Shown piece after piece: positions 41,199-49,602 of a DNA stretch of 64,000 nucleotides (its first letter is position 1; every line of letters begins with the position of its first letter). Both the position numbers and the translations under genes were made by a program. Below the pieces are notes generated by a model. The model was given only the letters and a program-made list of their open reading frames with translations, did not search any database and had not been told where the DNA came from. The DNA comes from Arthrobacter sp. SW1 (lineage in GTDB: Bacteria > Actinomycetota > Actinomycetes > Actinomycetales > Micrococcaceae), in NCBI RefSeq assembly GCF_001766675.1, contig NZ_MJLT01000023.1, positions 124,001 to 188,000 of the forward strand. Direction: 5' to 3'.

Positions 41199-42503
41199 CT
41201 AGTAGTTGCTGAGGAGCCTGTTCAGCACGCGCGTGCCGAACTTGAGCGACTCGGCCGGGACACGCTCGTCCACGCCGTGGAACATGCCGGTGAAGTCGAG
41301 CTCATCCGGGAGCATGAGCGGCGCGAAGCCGTATCCGGTGATGCCGATCTTGCTTAGCGACTTGTTGTCCGTGCCGCCGGAGAGGGTGTACGGAAGGACC
41401 TTCGCGCCCGGGTCTTCGGCATGCAGGGCGTCGATCATGGAGTCCACCAGGTTGCCGGCGAACGGCACTTCGAGGGAGACGTCCTTGTTGACGTAGCTGA
41501 CCTCCACCCCATCGCCGGCGAGCTGCTTGATGGTTTCGAAGACCAGCTCCTGCTGGCCTGGCAGCGTGCGGCAATCGACCAGGGCCTCAGCGGATTCCGG
41601 AATGACGTTGTGCTTGTAGCCTGAGCGCAGCAGCGTGGGGTTGGAGGTGTTCTGCAGGGTGGCCCCGACGAAGCGTGCCACGGTGCCGAGCTCCTTGAGC
41701 AGGATGTCCGGGTTGTCGGCATCGAATTCGACGCCGGTCAGCTCGGTGACGCCGTCCAGGAACTGCCGTGTGGTGGGCGTCAGTTCGATCGGCCATTGGT
41801 ATTCGCCGATCCGCGTGACGGCGGCTGCCAGGCGGGTAATGGCGTTGTCCGTGTTGATCTGCGAACCATGGCCTGCGCGTCCGTGGGCCACGAGGCGGAG
41901 CCAGGAGATGCCCTTTTCCGCAGTCTGGAGCAGGTAGGTACGCTGGCCACCGATGGTGGCGGAGAAGCCGCCCACCTCGGAGATGGCTCCAGTGGCGCCG
42001 TCGAACAGTTCGCGACGGTGCTCGACGGCGTAGCGGGCGCCGTACGTGCCGCCGGCTTCTTCGTCGGCGAAGAAGGCGAACACGATGTCGCGCTTGGGTT
42101 TGCGGCCGGTGCGGGCAAAGTCACGCATGACCGAGAGGATCATGGCGTCCATGTCCTTCATGTCCACGGCGCCGCGGCCCCAGATCAGCCCGTCCTTGAG
42201 TTCGCCGCTGAACGGATCGACCGACCATTGGTCACGGAGGGCCGGAACGACGTCCAGGTGGCCGTGCACCACCAGCGCGTCTGCGGAAGGGTCTTCGCCT
42301 GCCATGCGGGTGACCACATTCGCGCGGCCGGGAGCAGATTCGAAGATCTCGACGTCGAGGCCCACTTCGCTGATCAGGGCGGCGGTGTATTCGGCGGCTG
42401 CCCGCTCTCCCGGGCCCGAGTCGTCGCCGAAGTTGGAGGAGTCGATGCGGATAAGTTCCTGGCAGATCCGTACAACTTCGTCTTCGGGGCGGATCTCAGG
42501 CAT
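41199..42503 (-). CDS. M20/M25/M40 family zinc metallopeptidase
   Basis: A 434-residue peptidase or acyl-amino-acid hydrolase. Zinc-site pattern: VVHGHLDVVPA (HxD), GRGAVDMKD (bridging Asp), FADEEAGG (catalytic Glu pair), then a dimerisation domain and the final His in GMFHGVDERVP. N-terminal PEDEVVRICQELIRIDSSNFGDDSG is typical of actinobacterial members. It is probably cytoplasmic and acts on peptides or N-acyl amino acids; the exact substrate is unknown. The ATG at 42503 follows GAGGAG by 7 nt. It lies 9 bp upstream of the acyl-CoA dehydrogenase-like gene, so the two may be co-transcribed. Confidence 0.9.
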   Translation of the reverse strand: MPEIRPEDEVVRICQELIRIDSSNFGDDSGPGERAAAEYTAALISEVGLDVEIFESAPGRANVVTRMAGEDPSADALVVHGHLDVVPALRDQWSVDPFSGELKDGLIWGRGAVDMKDMDAMILSVMRDFARTGRKPKRDIVFAFFADEEAGGTYGARYAVEHRRELFDGATGAISEVGGFSATIGGQRTYLLQTAEKGISWLRLVAHGRAGHGSQINTDNAITRLAAAVTRIGEYQWPIELTPTTRQFLDGVTELTGVEFDADNPDILLKELGTVARFVGATLQNTSNPTLLRSGYKHNVIPESAEALVDCRTLPGQQELVFETIKQLAGDGVEVSYVNKDVSLEVPFAGNLVDSMIDALHAEDPGAKVLPYTLSGGTDNKSLSKIGITGYGFAPLMLPDELDFTGMFHGVDERVPAESLKFGTRVLNRLLSNY

Positions 42504-42633
42504 GGAACTCTCCTCGCTGGGCTCGGTGCGATGTCACGGTGTTCAGTTCCGCGCACCGACAGCCGGGCGCGGCACTTCCCAGCCTACCCACCCGGCAGCA
42601 GCTGCGGCGCCAGTCGGGTAGTTTAACGACAAA

Positions 42634-42670
42634 TGAGGCCCGGATTCAGGACGTGAATCCGGGCCTCATG
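42634..42670 (-). terminator. Terminator downstream of tRNA-Leu
   Basis: A perfect 16-bp stem (arms ATGAGGCCCGGATTCA and its complement) with a 5-nt loop, 4 bp beyond the tRNA 3' end. TTT follows on the minus strand. Confidence 0.85.
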
Positions 42671-42674
42671 ATTG

Positions 42675-42757
42675 TGCGCGGAGGGGGACTTGAACCCCCA
42701 CCCCCTTTCGAGGACTAGCACCTCAAGCTAGCGCGTCTGCCATTCCGCCACCCGCGC
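42675..42757 (-). tRNA. tRNA-Leu (anticodon GAG)
   Basis: Class II tRNA of 83 nt. Acceptor arms GCGCGGG and TCCGCGC pair with one G-T wobble, discriminator A. The anticodon stem CTAGC/GCTAG encloses loop TTGAGGT, giving anticodon GAG (CUC codons). The T-arm GGGGG-TTCAAGT-CCCCC and a long variable arm are present. CCA is not encoded. Confidence 0.96.
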
Positions 42758-42931
42758 AGGTGGTGTCCGGAGCCTTTTCGACGCCTTGCGGCGCCTCGTT
42801 TTCCTCCGAAGCAGCGAGAAAAACTCTAACATGCATCCGCGGGATTTAAAAATCGGGCGCCCGGCCCGACGCACCGCGAAAACGCAGGGCCGGGCGGGTG
42901 CGCCGGCGCGGCACGGCAACCCCGACGGCGG

Positions 42932-43867
42932 TTACGGCAGTGCCGCGACCGTCCCCGTGAAGTGCCGCCGGCCGCTGCGCGGATTCCACCCGGTGAAGTC
43001 GGAGCGCGACCATTGTCCGGATTCACCACGCGCAGTATTGATCTCCAGCGCGACCCGGGCAGGCAGGAACACGGGCGCTTCGAAATTCACGTCCCAGCTG
43101 AAGGCATCGCTGCGGACCGGACCAACCTCGGCAAGGGCTCGGGAGGCCAGGTACATGCCGTGCGCGATCGAGCGCTTCAAGCCCAGGGCCTTGGCCGAGA
43201 GGACGCTCAGATGGATCGGGTTGAAGTCGCCGGAGACGCCCGCATAGTTCCGCCCGGTTTCCACCCCAAGGTTCCAGACCGCGGTGGGATCCGGCGGGCT
43301 GAACAAGGCATCGTCGCGGCCGCTCCGGCCGCCGTTCTTGTCGACTCCGGGGAGAAAGAAGCCCTTGGCCAAGTACGCGGACACGCCCCGCCAGAGCAGG
43401 CTGCCGTCGTTGCCGCGGACTTCGGCAACGAGGTCCACGAGGCTTCCGGCGCGATGGCCGCGAAGGTTCTCCACCCACGCGGTAATGGCCATGGCCTCGG
43501 AGAAATGGACCGCCCGGTACTGCTCCACATGGTTTTCGAGATGGATCATGCCGAGCAGCGGAAGCGGAAAATCGTCACGGTTCAGCACACTCATCGCCAC
43601 AGGGAACGCCAAAGCGTGGATGAAGCCGGCGGGAAGGTGGTCGCCTGCGCTTTCCCCGAGAAGGTGCTGGAAAGCGGTCAGCTTGTCGACGTCGGCGGTC
43701 ACGTCCCGCAGTTCGTGCCGGGCCGCGGGTAACGCCCCGTCCGGGCGCGTTCCTGAGAAGCGCCTCCGGGCCGCCGTCGCGGCGGCGTTCAGGTACAGCA
43801 TGGACAGGGCCGGCGCTTCGGGCAGGAGGACCGTTTCGCCGCTGCTTCCTTCGAGCCCGCCCGTCAT
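42932..43867 (-). CDS. MaoC-like (R)-specific enoyl-CoA/ACP hydratase (HtdX type)
   Basis: A 311-residue double-hotdog protein. The C-terminal hotdog carries the hydratase-2 motif YAGVSGDFNPIHLS with catalytic Asp and His, followed by SIAHGMYLASRAL. The N-terminal hotdog is degenerate. It hydrates trans-2-enoyl-thioesters. ATGA overlaps the end of the FabG4-type reductase gene, and gene order thiolase - FabG4 - MaoC matches mycobacterial fadA2-fabG4-htdX. That context suggests cytosolic fatty-acid oxidation or chain recycling. Confidence 0.88.
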   Translation of the reverse strand: MTGGLEGSSGETVLLPEAPALSMLYLNAAATAARRRFSGTRPDGALPAARHELRDVTADVDKLTAFQHLLGESAGDHLPAGFIHALAFPVAMSVLNRDDFPLPLLGMIHLENHVEQYRAVHFSEAMAITAWVENLRGHRAGSLVDLVAEVRGNDGSLLWRGVSAYLAKGFFLPGVDKNGGRSGRDDALFSPPDPTAVWNLGVETGRNYAGVSGDFNPIHLSVLSAKALGLKRSIAHGMYLASRALAEVGPVRSDAFSWDVNFEAPVFLPARVALEINTARGESGQWSRSDFTGWNPRSGRRHFTGTVAALP

Positions 43868-45219
43868 GCGCCCACCAGGTTCTGTCCGCAGACGCGCAGC
43901 ACGTCACCGGAGATTCCGCCCGCAGCGTCCGAGGCAAGGAAGGCGATGGCTTCGGCCACGTCACCGGGGGCTCCACCCTGTTGGAGGGAGTTCAGCCTCC
44001 GTGCCACCTCACGCGTGACGAACGGGATGCGAGCCGTCATTTCGGTTTCGATGAAGCCGGGAGCGACGGCGTTGATCGCCCCGCCGCGGGCTTCGAGCAA
44101 GGGTGCGCTGGCGCGCACCATGCCGATCACCCCACCCTTCGACGCGGCGTAATTGCTTTGGCCGCGGTTGCCTGCGATGCCGCTGGTGGAAGCGACTGAA
44201 ACGATGCGGGGCGCCACCGGCAGTTCGGAGGATGCCAGGATCGCGTCATTGATCCGCAATTGCGATGCGATGTTGACGGCAATGACGGAACGCCAGCGAC
44301 CCTCGTCCATGTTGGCCAGCAACTTATCCCGGGTAATCCCGGCGTTGTGGACCAGGATGTCCAGGCTGCCGTGCCGTTCCAGGGCGTGGCGGATGATCCG
44401 CTCCCCCGCGTCAGGGACGGTGATGTCCAGCTGCAGGGCGGTACCTTTGACCTCGTTGGCGACCTCAGCGAGGTGGTCGCCCGCGGCGGGGACGTCGACG
44501 GCGACAATCGTGGCGCCGTCGCGATGCAGCGTCCTGGCGATCGCGGCACCAATGCCCCGCGCCGCGCCGGTGACGACCGCAACCTTTCCCGCGAGGGGCT
44601 TCTCCGGGTCTCCGGGCAGCCGGCCCGAGGCCGATGTCACGGACAGGAACTGGCCGTCCACAAAAGCCGAACGGCCAGAGAGGAAGAAGCGCAGGGCACC
44701 CAGGGTTCCCGGACTCTGCGGGGCGGCCCCGCTGCCGAGCAGGATGCCGTTGGCGGTGGCGCCGTCGCGCAGTTCCTTGGCCAACGAGCGGACCAGGCCG
44801 TCGATCCCTTGCCGGGCCGCGGCTTCGGCGGGATCGGTGGCGGACTCCGCAGTCCGCGACACGCTGATGATCCGGCCGCCCGCCGCGAGGTCCCGCACGG
44901 AACGCGCCGCCGTCAGCACTGGCACCTCCAGGTCTTCCGGGGTCCGGACTTCGTCCAGCACGAGCACGATCGCTCCCAGTTTCTCCTTCGGAAGGGCGTT
45001 GCGCCGGACGTCCAGGCCCCAGGAGACAAGCTCGGCGGCGAGCGCCTCGGCGCCCTGCCCCTTGCTTTCGCCGTTTTGCCCCAGGACGAGCACGGGCCCG
45101 GGAATCAATGGGTCTCCGGCCTTGTAGCGGCGGAGCTCCACCGGGCGGGGCAGGCCGAGCTTGCCGGCGAGGTCGCGGCCGAAACCGCGGCTGACGAACT
45201 GTGTGTACTTGTCGCTCAT
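43864..45219 (-). CDS. fabG4: High-molecular-weight 3-oxoacyl reductase (FabG4 type)
   Basis: A 451-residue SDR with an extra N-terminal flavodoxin-like Rossmann domain (residues 1-210), as in mycobacterial FabG4. The catalytic domain begins KVAVVTGAARGIGAAIARTL (TGxxxGxG). NAGIT lies near 305. The catalytic Ser and YxxxK are VSVASTSGIAGNRGQSNYAASKGG. It reduces 3-oxoacyl-CoA with NADH. Both ends overlap neighbouring genes by ATGA, so the thiolase-reductase-hydratase trio is one coupled operon. Confidence 0.92.
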   Translation of the reverse strand: MSDKYTQFVSRGFGRDLAGKLGLPRPVELRRYKAGDPLIPGPVLVLGQNGESKGQGAEALAAELVSWGLDVRRNALPKEKLGAIVLVLDEVRTPEDLEVPVLTAARSVRDLAAGGRIISVSRTAESATDPAEAAARQGIDGLVRSLAKELRDGATANGILLGSGAAPQSPGTLGALRFFLSGRSAFVDGQFLSVTSASGRLPGDPEKPLAGKVAVVTGAARGIGAAIARTLHRDGATIVAVDVPAAGDHLAEVANEVKGTALQLDITVPDAGERIIRHALERHGSLDILVHNAGITRDKLLANMDEGRWRSVIAVNIASQLRINDAILASSELPVAPRIVSVASTSGIAGNRGQSNYAASKGGVIGMVRASAPLLEARGGAINAVAPGFIETEMTARIPFVTREVARRLNSLQQGGAPGDVAEAIAFLASDAAGGISGDVLRVCGQNLVGA

Positions 45220-46595
45220 GCCTGCGCACCTTCCGCCGTCGTGTACGCCTCAAGGATTGCCACAACGCCCTGTCCGCCTGCCGCGCAGATGGAAATCAGG
45301 CCACGCGCGGGGCGGCCGTCCACACTTCCGCGCTCATGGAGCATCTTGGCCAGCGAGGCCACAATGCGGCCGCCGGTCGCGGCGAAGGGGTGGCCTGCTG
45401 CGAGGGACGAGCCGTTGACGTTGAGCTTGCTCCGGTCGATGGAGCCGAAGGCGCCCTCGAGGCCGAGGCGCTCGCGGCCGAATTCTTCGTCCTCCCAGGC
45501 GGCGAGGGTGCTCAGGACCGTCCCGGCAAAGGCTTCGTGGATTTCGAAGAAGTCGATGTCCTCCAGTGTCAGTCCGTTGCGCGCCAGCAGGCGGGGTACC
45601 GCAAATGCCGGCGCCATGAGGAGGCCGTCCTTGCCATGGACGAAGTCGACGGCGGCGGCTTCGCCGTCGACGACGACAGCAAGCTTGGGAAGCCCGCGCT
45701 CGTCCGCCCATTCCTCGGTTCCGAGCAGCACGGTGGCGGCGCCGTCGGTGAGCGGCGTGGAGTTGCCTGCGGTCATGGTCGCTTCGGTACCGAGGTTCCT
45801 GCCGAAGACCGGCTTGAGCGTGGCCAACTTCTCCATGGAGGTGTCCGGGCGCAGGTTCGAATCCCGGTTCAAGCCGCGGTACGGCGTCACGAGGTCGTCG
45901 AAGAAACCCCGGTCGTAGGCTGCCGCCAGGTTGCGGTGGCTGTTGTACGCGAGTTCGTCCTGGGCCTCGCGGCTGATCTTCCACTGTGCGGTGGTGAGGG
46001 CCTGGTGCTCGCCCATGGACAGGCCGGTCCGCGGTTCGCCGGTACCGGGAGCATCCGGAGCGATGTCTTTGGGACGCAGGCGCGAGAGCACCTTCAGCCG
46101 GGCGGGCAGGGTCTTGGCGCGGTTCAGGTCCAGGAGCACTTCGCGCAGGCCCTCGCTGACGGCGATCGGGGCGTCCGAGGCCGAGTCCACGCCACCCGCC
46201 ACGGCCGAGTCGATCTGGCCCAGCTTGATCTTGTTGGACAGGCCAAGCACGGTTTCCAAGCCGGTGGCGCAGGCCTGCTGCAAATCGTAGGCCGGAGTCT
46301 CGGGGGCCAGTGCCGAGCCGAGCACGGCTTCACGCGTGAGGTTGAAGTCGCGGGAATGCTTCAGGACAGCCCCGGCGGCGACTTCGCCGATGCGCTCCCC
46401 CTGAAGTCCGAAGCGCGCAATCAGGCCATCAAGGGCTGCTGTGAGCATGTCCTGGTTGGAGGACCTGGTGTAGGCGCCTCCGCTGCGGGCGAACGGGATC
46501 CTGTTGCCGCCGATTACTACGGCCTTGCGCACGGCTGCGTGCTGCCGCGCGTCCTTTGCCTGGTTCTCTTCCGATGGCAGTGCTGCTTCGGGCAT
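45216..46595 (-). CDS. Acetyl-CoA C-acyltransferase (thiolase, FadA2-like)
   Basis: A 459-residue thiolase of the biosynthetic/degradative family. The nucleophile Cys is in YDLQQACATGLETVL near residue 110, GGVDSASDAPIAVSEGL follows, the GNSTPLTDGA segment lies near 275, and the second active site is NVNGSSLAAGHPFAATGGR with CAAGGQG. It cleaves or forms 3-oxoacyl-CoA. The ATG at 46595 has AAGGAG 7 nt upstream. The promoter region is shared with the divergent TetR gene and includes its putative operator. Confidence 0.93.
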   Translation of the reverse strand: MPEAALPSEENQAKDARQHAAVRKAVVIGGNRIPFARSGGAYTRSSNQDMLTAALDGLIARFGLQGERIGEVAAGAVLKHSRDFNLTREAVLGSALAPETPAYDLQQACATGLETVLGLSNKIKLGQIDSAVAGGVDSASDAPIAVSEGLREVLLDLNRAKTLPARLKVLSRLRPKDIAPDAPGTGEPRTGLSMGEHQALTTAQWKISREAQDELAYNSHRNLAAAYDRGFFDDLVTPYRGLNRDSNLRPDTSMEKLATLKPVFGRNLGTEATMTAGNSTPLTDGAATVLLGTEEWADERGLPKLAVVVDGEAAAVDFVHGKDGLLMAPAFAVPRLLARNGLTLEDIDFFEIHEAFAGTVLSTLAAWEDEEFGRERLGLEGAFGSIDRSKLNVNGSSLAAGHPFAATGGRIVASLAKMLHERGSVDGRPARGLISICAAGGQGVVAILEAYTTAEGAQA

Positions 46596-46619
46596 GCGTA
46601 GCTCCTTCGCTCGTTCGGG

Positions 46620-46655
46620 TTACTGATACCCAGCGTACCTGATACGCTGAGTATC
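46620..46655. promoter_or_regulatory. Putative TetR operator overlapping a leaderless promoter
   Basis: Arms GATACCCAGCGTA (46625-46637) and TACGCTGAGTATC (46643-46655) are inverted repeats of 13 bp with one mismatch and a 5-bp spacer, typical of TetR-family sites. The right arm holds TACGCT (46643-46648), a TANNNT -10 that ends 7 nt before the GTG at 46656. TTACTG at 46620 is a possible -35. Binding here would repress tetR and probably the thiolase operon. Confidence 0.72.
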
Positions 46656-47381
46656 GTGAACAGCGTCACAGCATCGAAGCAACAGGCCCAGGCGGCCGCC
46701 GCCGTGCCGGCCGCCATGGATCCGGCCGTACCCGCCGTGGACGGCCGCGCGGCCCGCTGGCAGAACCACCGCGAGGAACGCCGGCGCGAACTGATCAAGG
46801 CGGCACGCAAGGCGGTCCACTCCCTTGGCCGCGATGCGTCCATGGAGGACATCGCTGCGGCGGCGGGCACGTCCAAGCCCGTGTTTTACCGGTATTTCGG
46901 GGACAAGGCCGGTTTGCAGCAGGCCATGGGCGAGGTGGTCCTGGCCCAGATGCAACGCAAGATGAAGGAAGCTGTCGCCTCGGCGGCCACGGCCCGGGAA
47001 GGCCTGTACGCGATGGTCTCGGCCTACCTGCAGATGGCTGAGTCAAGCCCGAATGTCTACGCGTTCGTGACCCGGCTTCCCTACAGCGAAGCCGGGCAGC
47101 AGGACGCCATCGCCGTATCCGGCGCCTTGGGGCACTTCTTCGAATCGATCAGCGGCATGATGGCCGAGCCCATGCGCGAGCACCTCGGGCCCGGCGCCGA
47201 GGCGCTGATCGATTACTGGCCGACGGCGGCAATCGGCATGGTGCGCAACGCCGGCGAGTTGTGGCTCAGCACCCCCGACTCCCCCGCCAAACCCGACCAA
47301 CAAACCATGGCTGCCCGCATCACCGACTGGCTGTGCGTCGGAATCGCTCCCGACGGCAAAGCCTCCAGGAACCAGCAATGA
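46656..47381 (+). CDS. TetR/AcrR family transcriptional regulator
   Basis: A 241-residue regulator. After a 35-residue Ala-rich leader, the DNA-binding domain reads RREELIKAARKAVHSLGRDASMEDIAAAAGTSKPVFYRYFGDKAGL, a canonical TetR helix-turn-helix. The ligand domain is helical and ends in an IPD-rich tail. The GTG at 46656 directly abuts the right arm of the palindromic operator and lacks an SD. A downstream ATG (residue 21, 46716) is an alternative. The neighbouring genes suggest that it senses an acyl-CoA or fatty acid and controls the thiolase-FabG4-MaoC operon and perhaps the acyl-CoA oxidase-like gene. Confidence 0.87.
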   Translation: MNSVTASKQQAQAAAAVPAAMDPAVPAVDGRAARWQNHREERRRELIKAARKAVHSLGRDASMEDIAAAAGTSKPVFYRYFGDKAGLQQAMGEVVLAQMQRKMKEAVASAATAREGLYAMVSAYLQMAESSPNVYAFVTRLPYSEAGQQDAIAVSGALGHFFESISGMMAEPMREHLGPGAEALIDYWPTAAIGMVRNAGELWLSTPDSPAKPDQQTMAARITDWLCVGIAPDGKASRNQQ

Positions 47382-47411
47382 CCCACCGATTGGAAACCAC
47401 GAAGGAATCAC

Positions 47412-49487
47412 ATGACTGAAGTAGTGGACCGCACCGCATCCGGCACCAAGCCCGCCGGATCAGGCGCAGAGAACCCGGCCGTCGACGTCGCCGCGCTGGG
47501 CGAGCTCCTCCTCGGGCGCTGGGCAGATGTCCGGCGCACCGCCCGCGAACTGGCCGGCCGCCCCGAGGTACACAAGATCGAAGGCCTCACCCACACCGAG
47601 CACCGCAAGCGCGTTTTCGCACAGCTCGGCTATTTGGTCGACAACAACGCCGTGCACCGGGCCTTCCCGACGCGCTTGGGCGGTTCCGACGATCACGGCG
47701 GGAATATCGCCGGCTTCGAAGAACTCGTGACCGCCGATCCGTCCCTGCAGATCAAGGCCGGCGTCCAGTGGGGCCTTTTTGGCTCGGCCGTGCTTCATCT
47801 GGGAACCGCCGAACACCACGACAAGTGGCTTCCCGGCATCATGAGCCTGGAGATCCCGGGTTGCTTCGCCATGACGGAAACCGGCCACGGCTCGGATGTC
47901 GCCAGCATCGCCACCACCGCCAGCTATGACGAAGCCACCCAGGAGTTCGTCATCAACACCCCGTTCCGTGCGGCCTGGAAGGATTACATCGGCAACGCAG
48001 CCAATGACGGGCTTGCCGCCGTCGTCTTTGCCCAGCTGGTGACCCGCAACGTGAACCACGGCGTTCACGCCTTCTACGTTCCGCTGCGCGACCCGCAAAG
48101 CAAGGAATTCCTGCCCGGCATCGGCGGGGAGGACGACGGCGTCAAGGGCGGACTGAACGGCATCGACAACGGCCGGCTCCACTTCAGCAACGTCCGCATC
48201 CCGCGGACGAACCTGCTGAACCGCTACGGCGACGTGGCTCCCGACGGCGGGTACAGTTCGCCGATCGCCAGCCCTGGTCGCCGCTTCTTCACGATGCTCG
48301 GTACGCTGGTCCAGGGCCGCGTCTCGCTGGACGGTGCCGCAGTCGCCGCCAGCAAGGTGGCGCTGAAAACGGCCATCCAGTACGCCACGGAGCGCCGCCA
48401 GTTCAACTCCTCCTCGCCGGTCGAGGAAGAAGTGCTGCTCGACTACCAGCGGCACCAGCGGCGGCTTTTCACCCGGCTCGCCACCACTTACGCGGCCGGG
48501 TTCGCCCACGAACAGCTCCTGGAGAAATTCGACGACGTCTTCTCCGGAAAGCGCGACACCGACGCCGACCGCCAGGACCTGGAAACCCTCGCTGCAGCGC
48601 TTAAGCCGCTGAGCACCTGGCACGCCCTGGACACCCTGCAGGAATGCCGCGAAGCGTGCGGCGGCGCCGGCTTCCTGATCGAGAACCGTTTCGCTTCGCT
48701 GCGCGCAGACCTCGATGTGTACGCCACCTTCGAGGGCGACAACACGATCCTCCTGCAACTGGTGGCCAAGCGGTTGCTCGCCGACTATGCCAAGGAATTC
48801 CGCAACGTGGACTTCGGCGTGCTGGCCCGCTTTGTCGCCTCCCAGGCCGCGGACGTCGCGTTGCACCGGACCGGACTGCGCCAGGTGGCGCAGTTCGTGG
48901 CGGACACCGGCTCCGTACAGAAGGCAGCCCTCGCCCTGCGCGACGAGGACGGCCAGCGCACCCTCCTGACCGACCGCGTGCAGTCGATGGTTGCCGAAGT
49001 CGGCTCGGCCTTGAAGGGCGCCAACAAGCTGCCCCAGCACCAGGCGGCCGCACTGTTCAACCAGCACCAGGACGAACTCATCGACGCCGCCACGGCCCAC
49101 GCGGAACTTCTGCAGTGGGAGGCTTTCACCGAAGGACTGTCCGCGGTCAAGGATCCGGGCACGCGCCAGGTGCTCACCTGGCTGCGCGACCTCTTCGGCC
49201 TGTCCCTCATTGAGAAGCACCTGTCCTGGTACCTGATGAACGGACGGCTCTCGATGCAGCGCGGCCGCACCGTGGGTGCGTACATCAACCGGCTCCTGGT
49301 GAAGATCCGGCCGCACGCCCTGGACCTGGTGGACGCTTTCGGTTATGGCCCGGAGCACCTCCGCGCCGCCATCGCCTCCGGCGCCGAACAGGAACGCCAG
49401 GACGAAGCCCGGGACTACTTCCAGGCCCTGCGGGCCAGCGGTTCCTCCCCCGTCGACGAGAAGAACCTCCCGGCGCTCAAGCGCTGA
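47412..49487 (+). CDS. Acyl-CoA oxidase-like acyl-CoA dehydrogenase
   Basis: A 691-residue flavoprotein whose length and motifs resemble acyl-CoA oxidases more than standard 380-residue dehydrogenases. Visible: CFAMTETGHGSDVASIATTASYD (the ACOX-type FAD strand), HAFYVPLRDPQSKEFLPGIGGED, IDNGRLHFSNVRIPRTNLLNRYG, ECREACGGAGFL, and VYATFEGDNTILLQLVAKRLL, where the Glu is the expected catalytic base. It would introduce the trans-2 double bond into acyl-CoA, feeding the MaoC/FabG4/thiolase enzymes encoded next to it. Electron acceptor (O2 or ETF) is unclear. The ATG at 47412 has AAGGAA 6 nt upstream, 30 bp after tetR. Confidence 0.88.
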   Translation: MTEVVDRTASGTKPAGSGAENPAVDVAALGELLLGRWADVRRTARELAGRPEVHKIEGLTHTEHRKRVFAQLGYLVDNNAVHRAFPTRLGGSDDHGGNIAGFEELVTADPSLQIKAGVQWGLFGSAVLHLGTAEHHDKWLPGIMSLEIPGCFAMTETGHGSDVASIATTASYDEATQEFVINTPFRAAWKDYIGNAANDGLAAVVFAQLVTRNVNHGVHAFYVPLRDPQSKEFLPGIGGEDDGVKGGLNGIDNGRLHFSNVRIPRTNLLNRYGDVAPDGGYSSPIASPGRRFFTMLGTLVQGRVSLDGAAVAASKVALKTAIQYATERRQFNSSSPVEEEVLLDYQRHQRRLFTRLATTYAAGFAHEQLLEKFDDVFSGKRDTDADRQDLETLAAALKPLSTWHALDTLQECREACGGAGFLIENRFASLRADLDVYATFEGDNTILLQLVAKRLLADYAKEFRNVDFGVLARFVASQAADVALHRTGLRQVAQFVADTGSVQKAALALRDEDGQRTLLTDRVQSMVAEVGSALKGANKLPQHQAAALFNQHQDELIDAATAHAELLQWEAFTEGLSAVKDPGTRQVLTWLRDLFGLSLIEKHLSWYLMNGRLSMQRGRTVGAYINRLLVKIRPHALDLVDAFGYGPEHLRAAIASGAEQERQDEARDYFQALRASGSSPVDEKNLPALKR

Positions 49488-49521
49488 CGGCGCGAGCGGG
49501 CCGGGCCGGCCCCCGGCCATG

Positions 49522-49579
49522 ACGACGGCGGCGCCGCACCTTCCGCAGATATCCTGCGAAGGTGCGGCGCCGCCGTCGT
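49522..49579. terminator. Very long bidirectional hairpin terminator
   Basis: A perfect 21-bp stem (49522-49542 with 49559-49579) extended by 5 more pairs (CGCAG/CTGCG) after one bulged C, with loop ATATC. It separates the convergent acyl-CoA oxidase-like and glycogen synthase genes. Confidence 0.8.
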
Positions 49580-49602
49580 ACTTAATTGCCTGGGCTGTCC
49601 GC

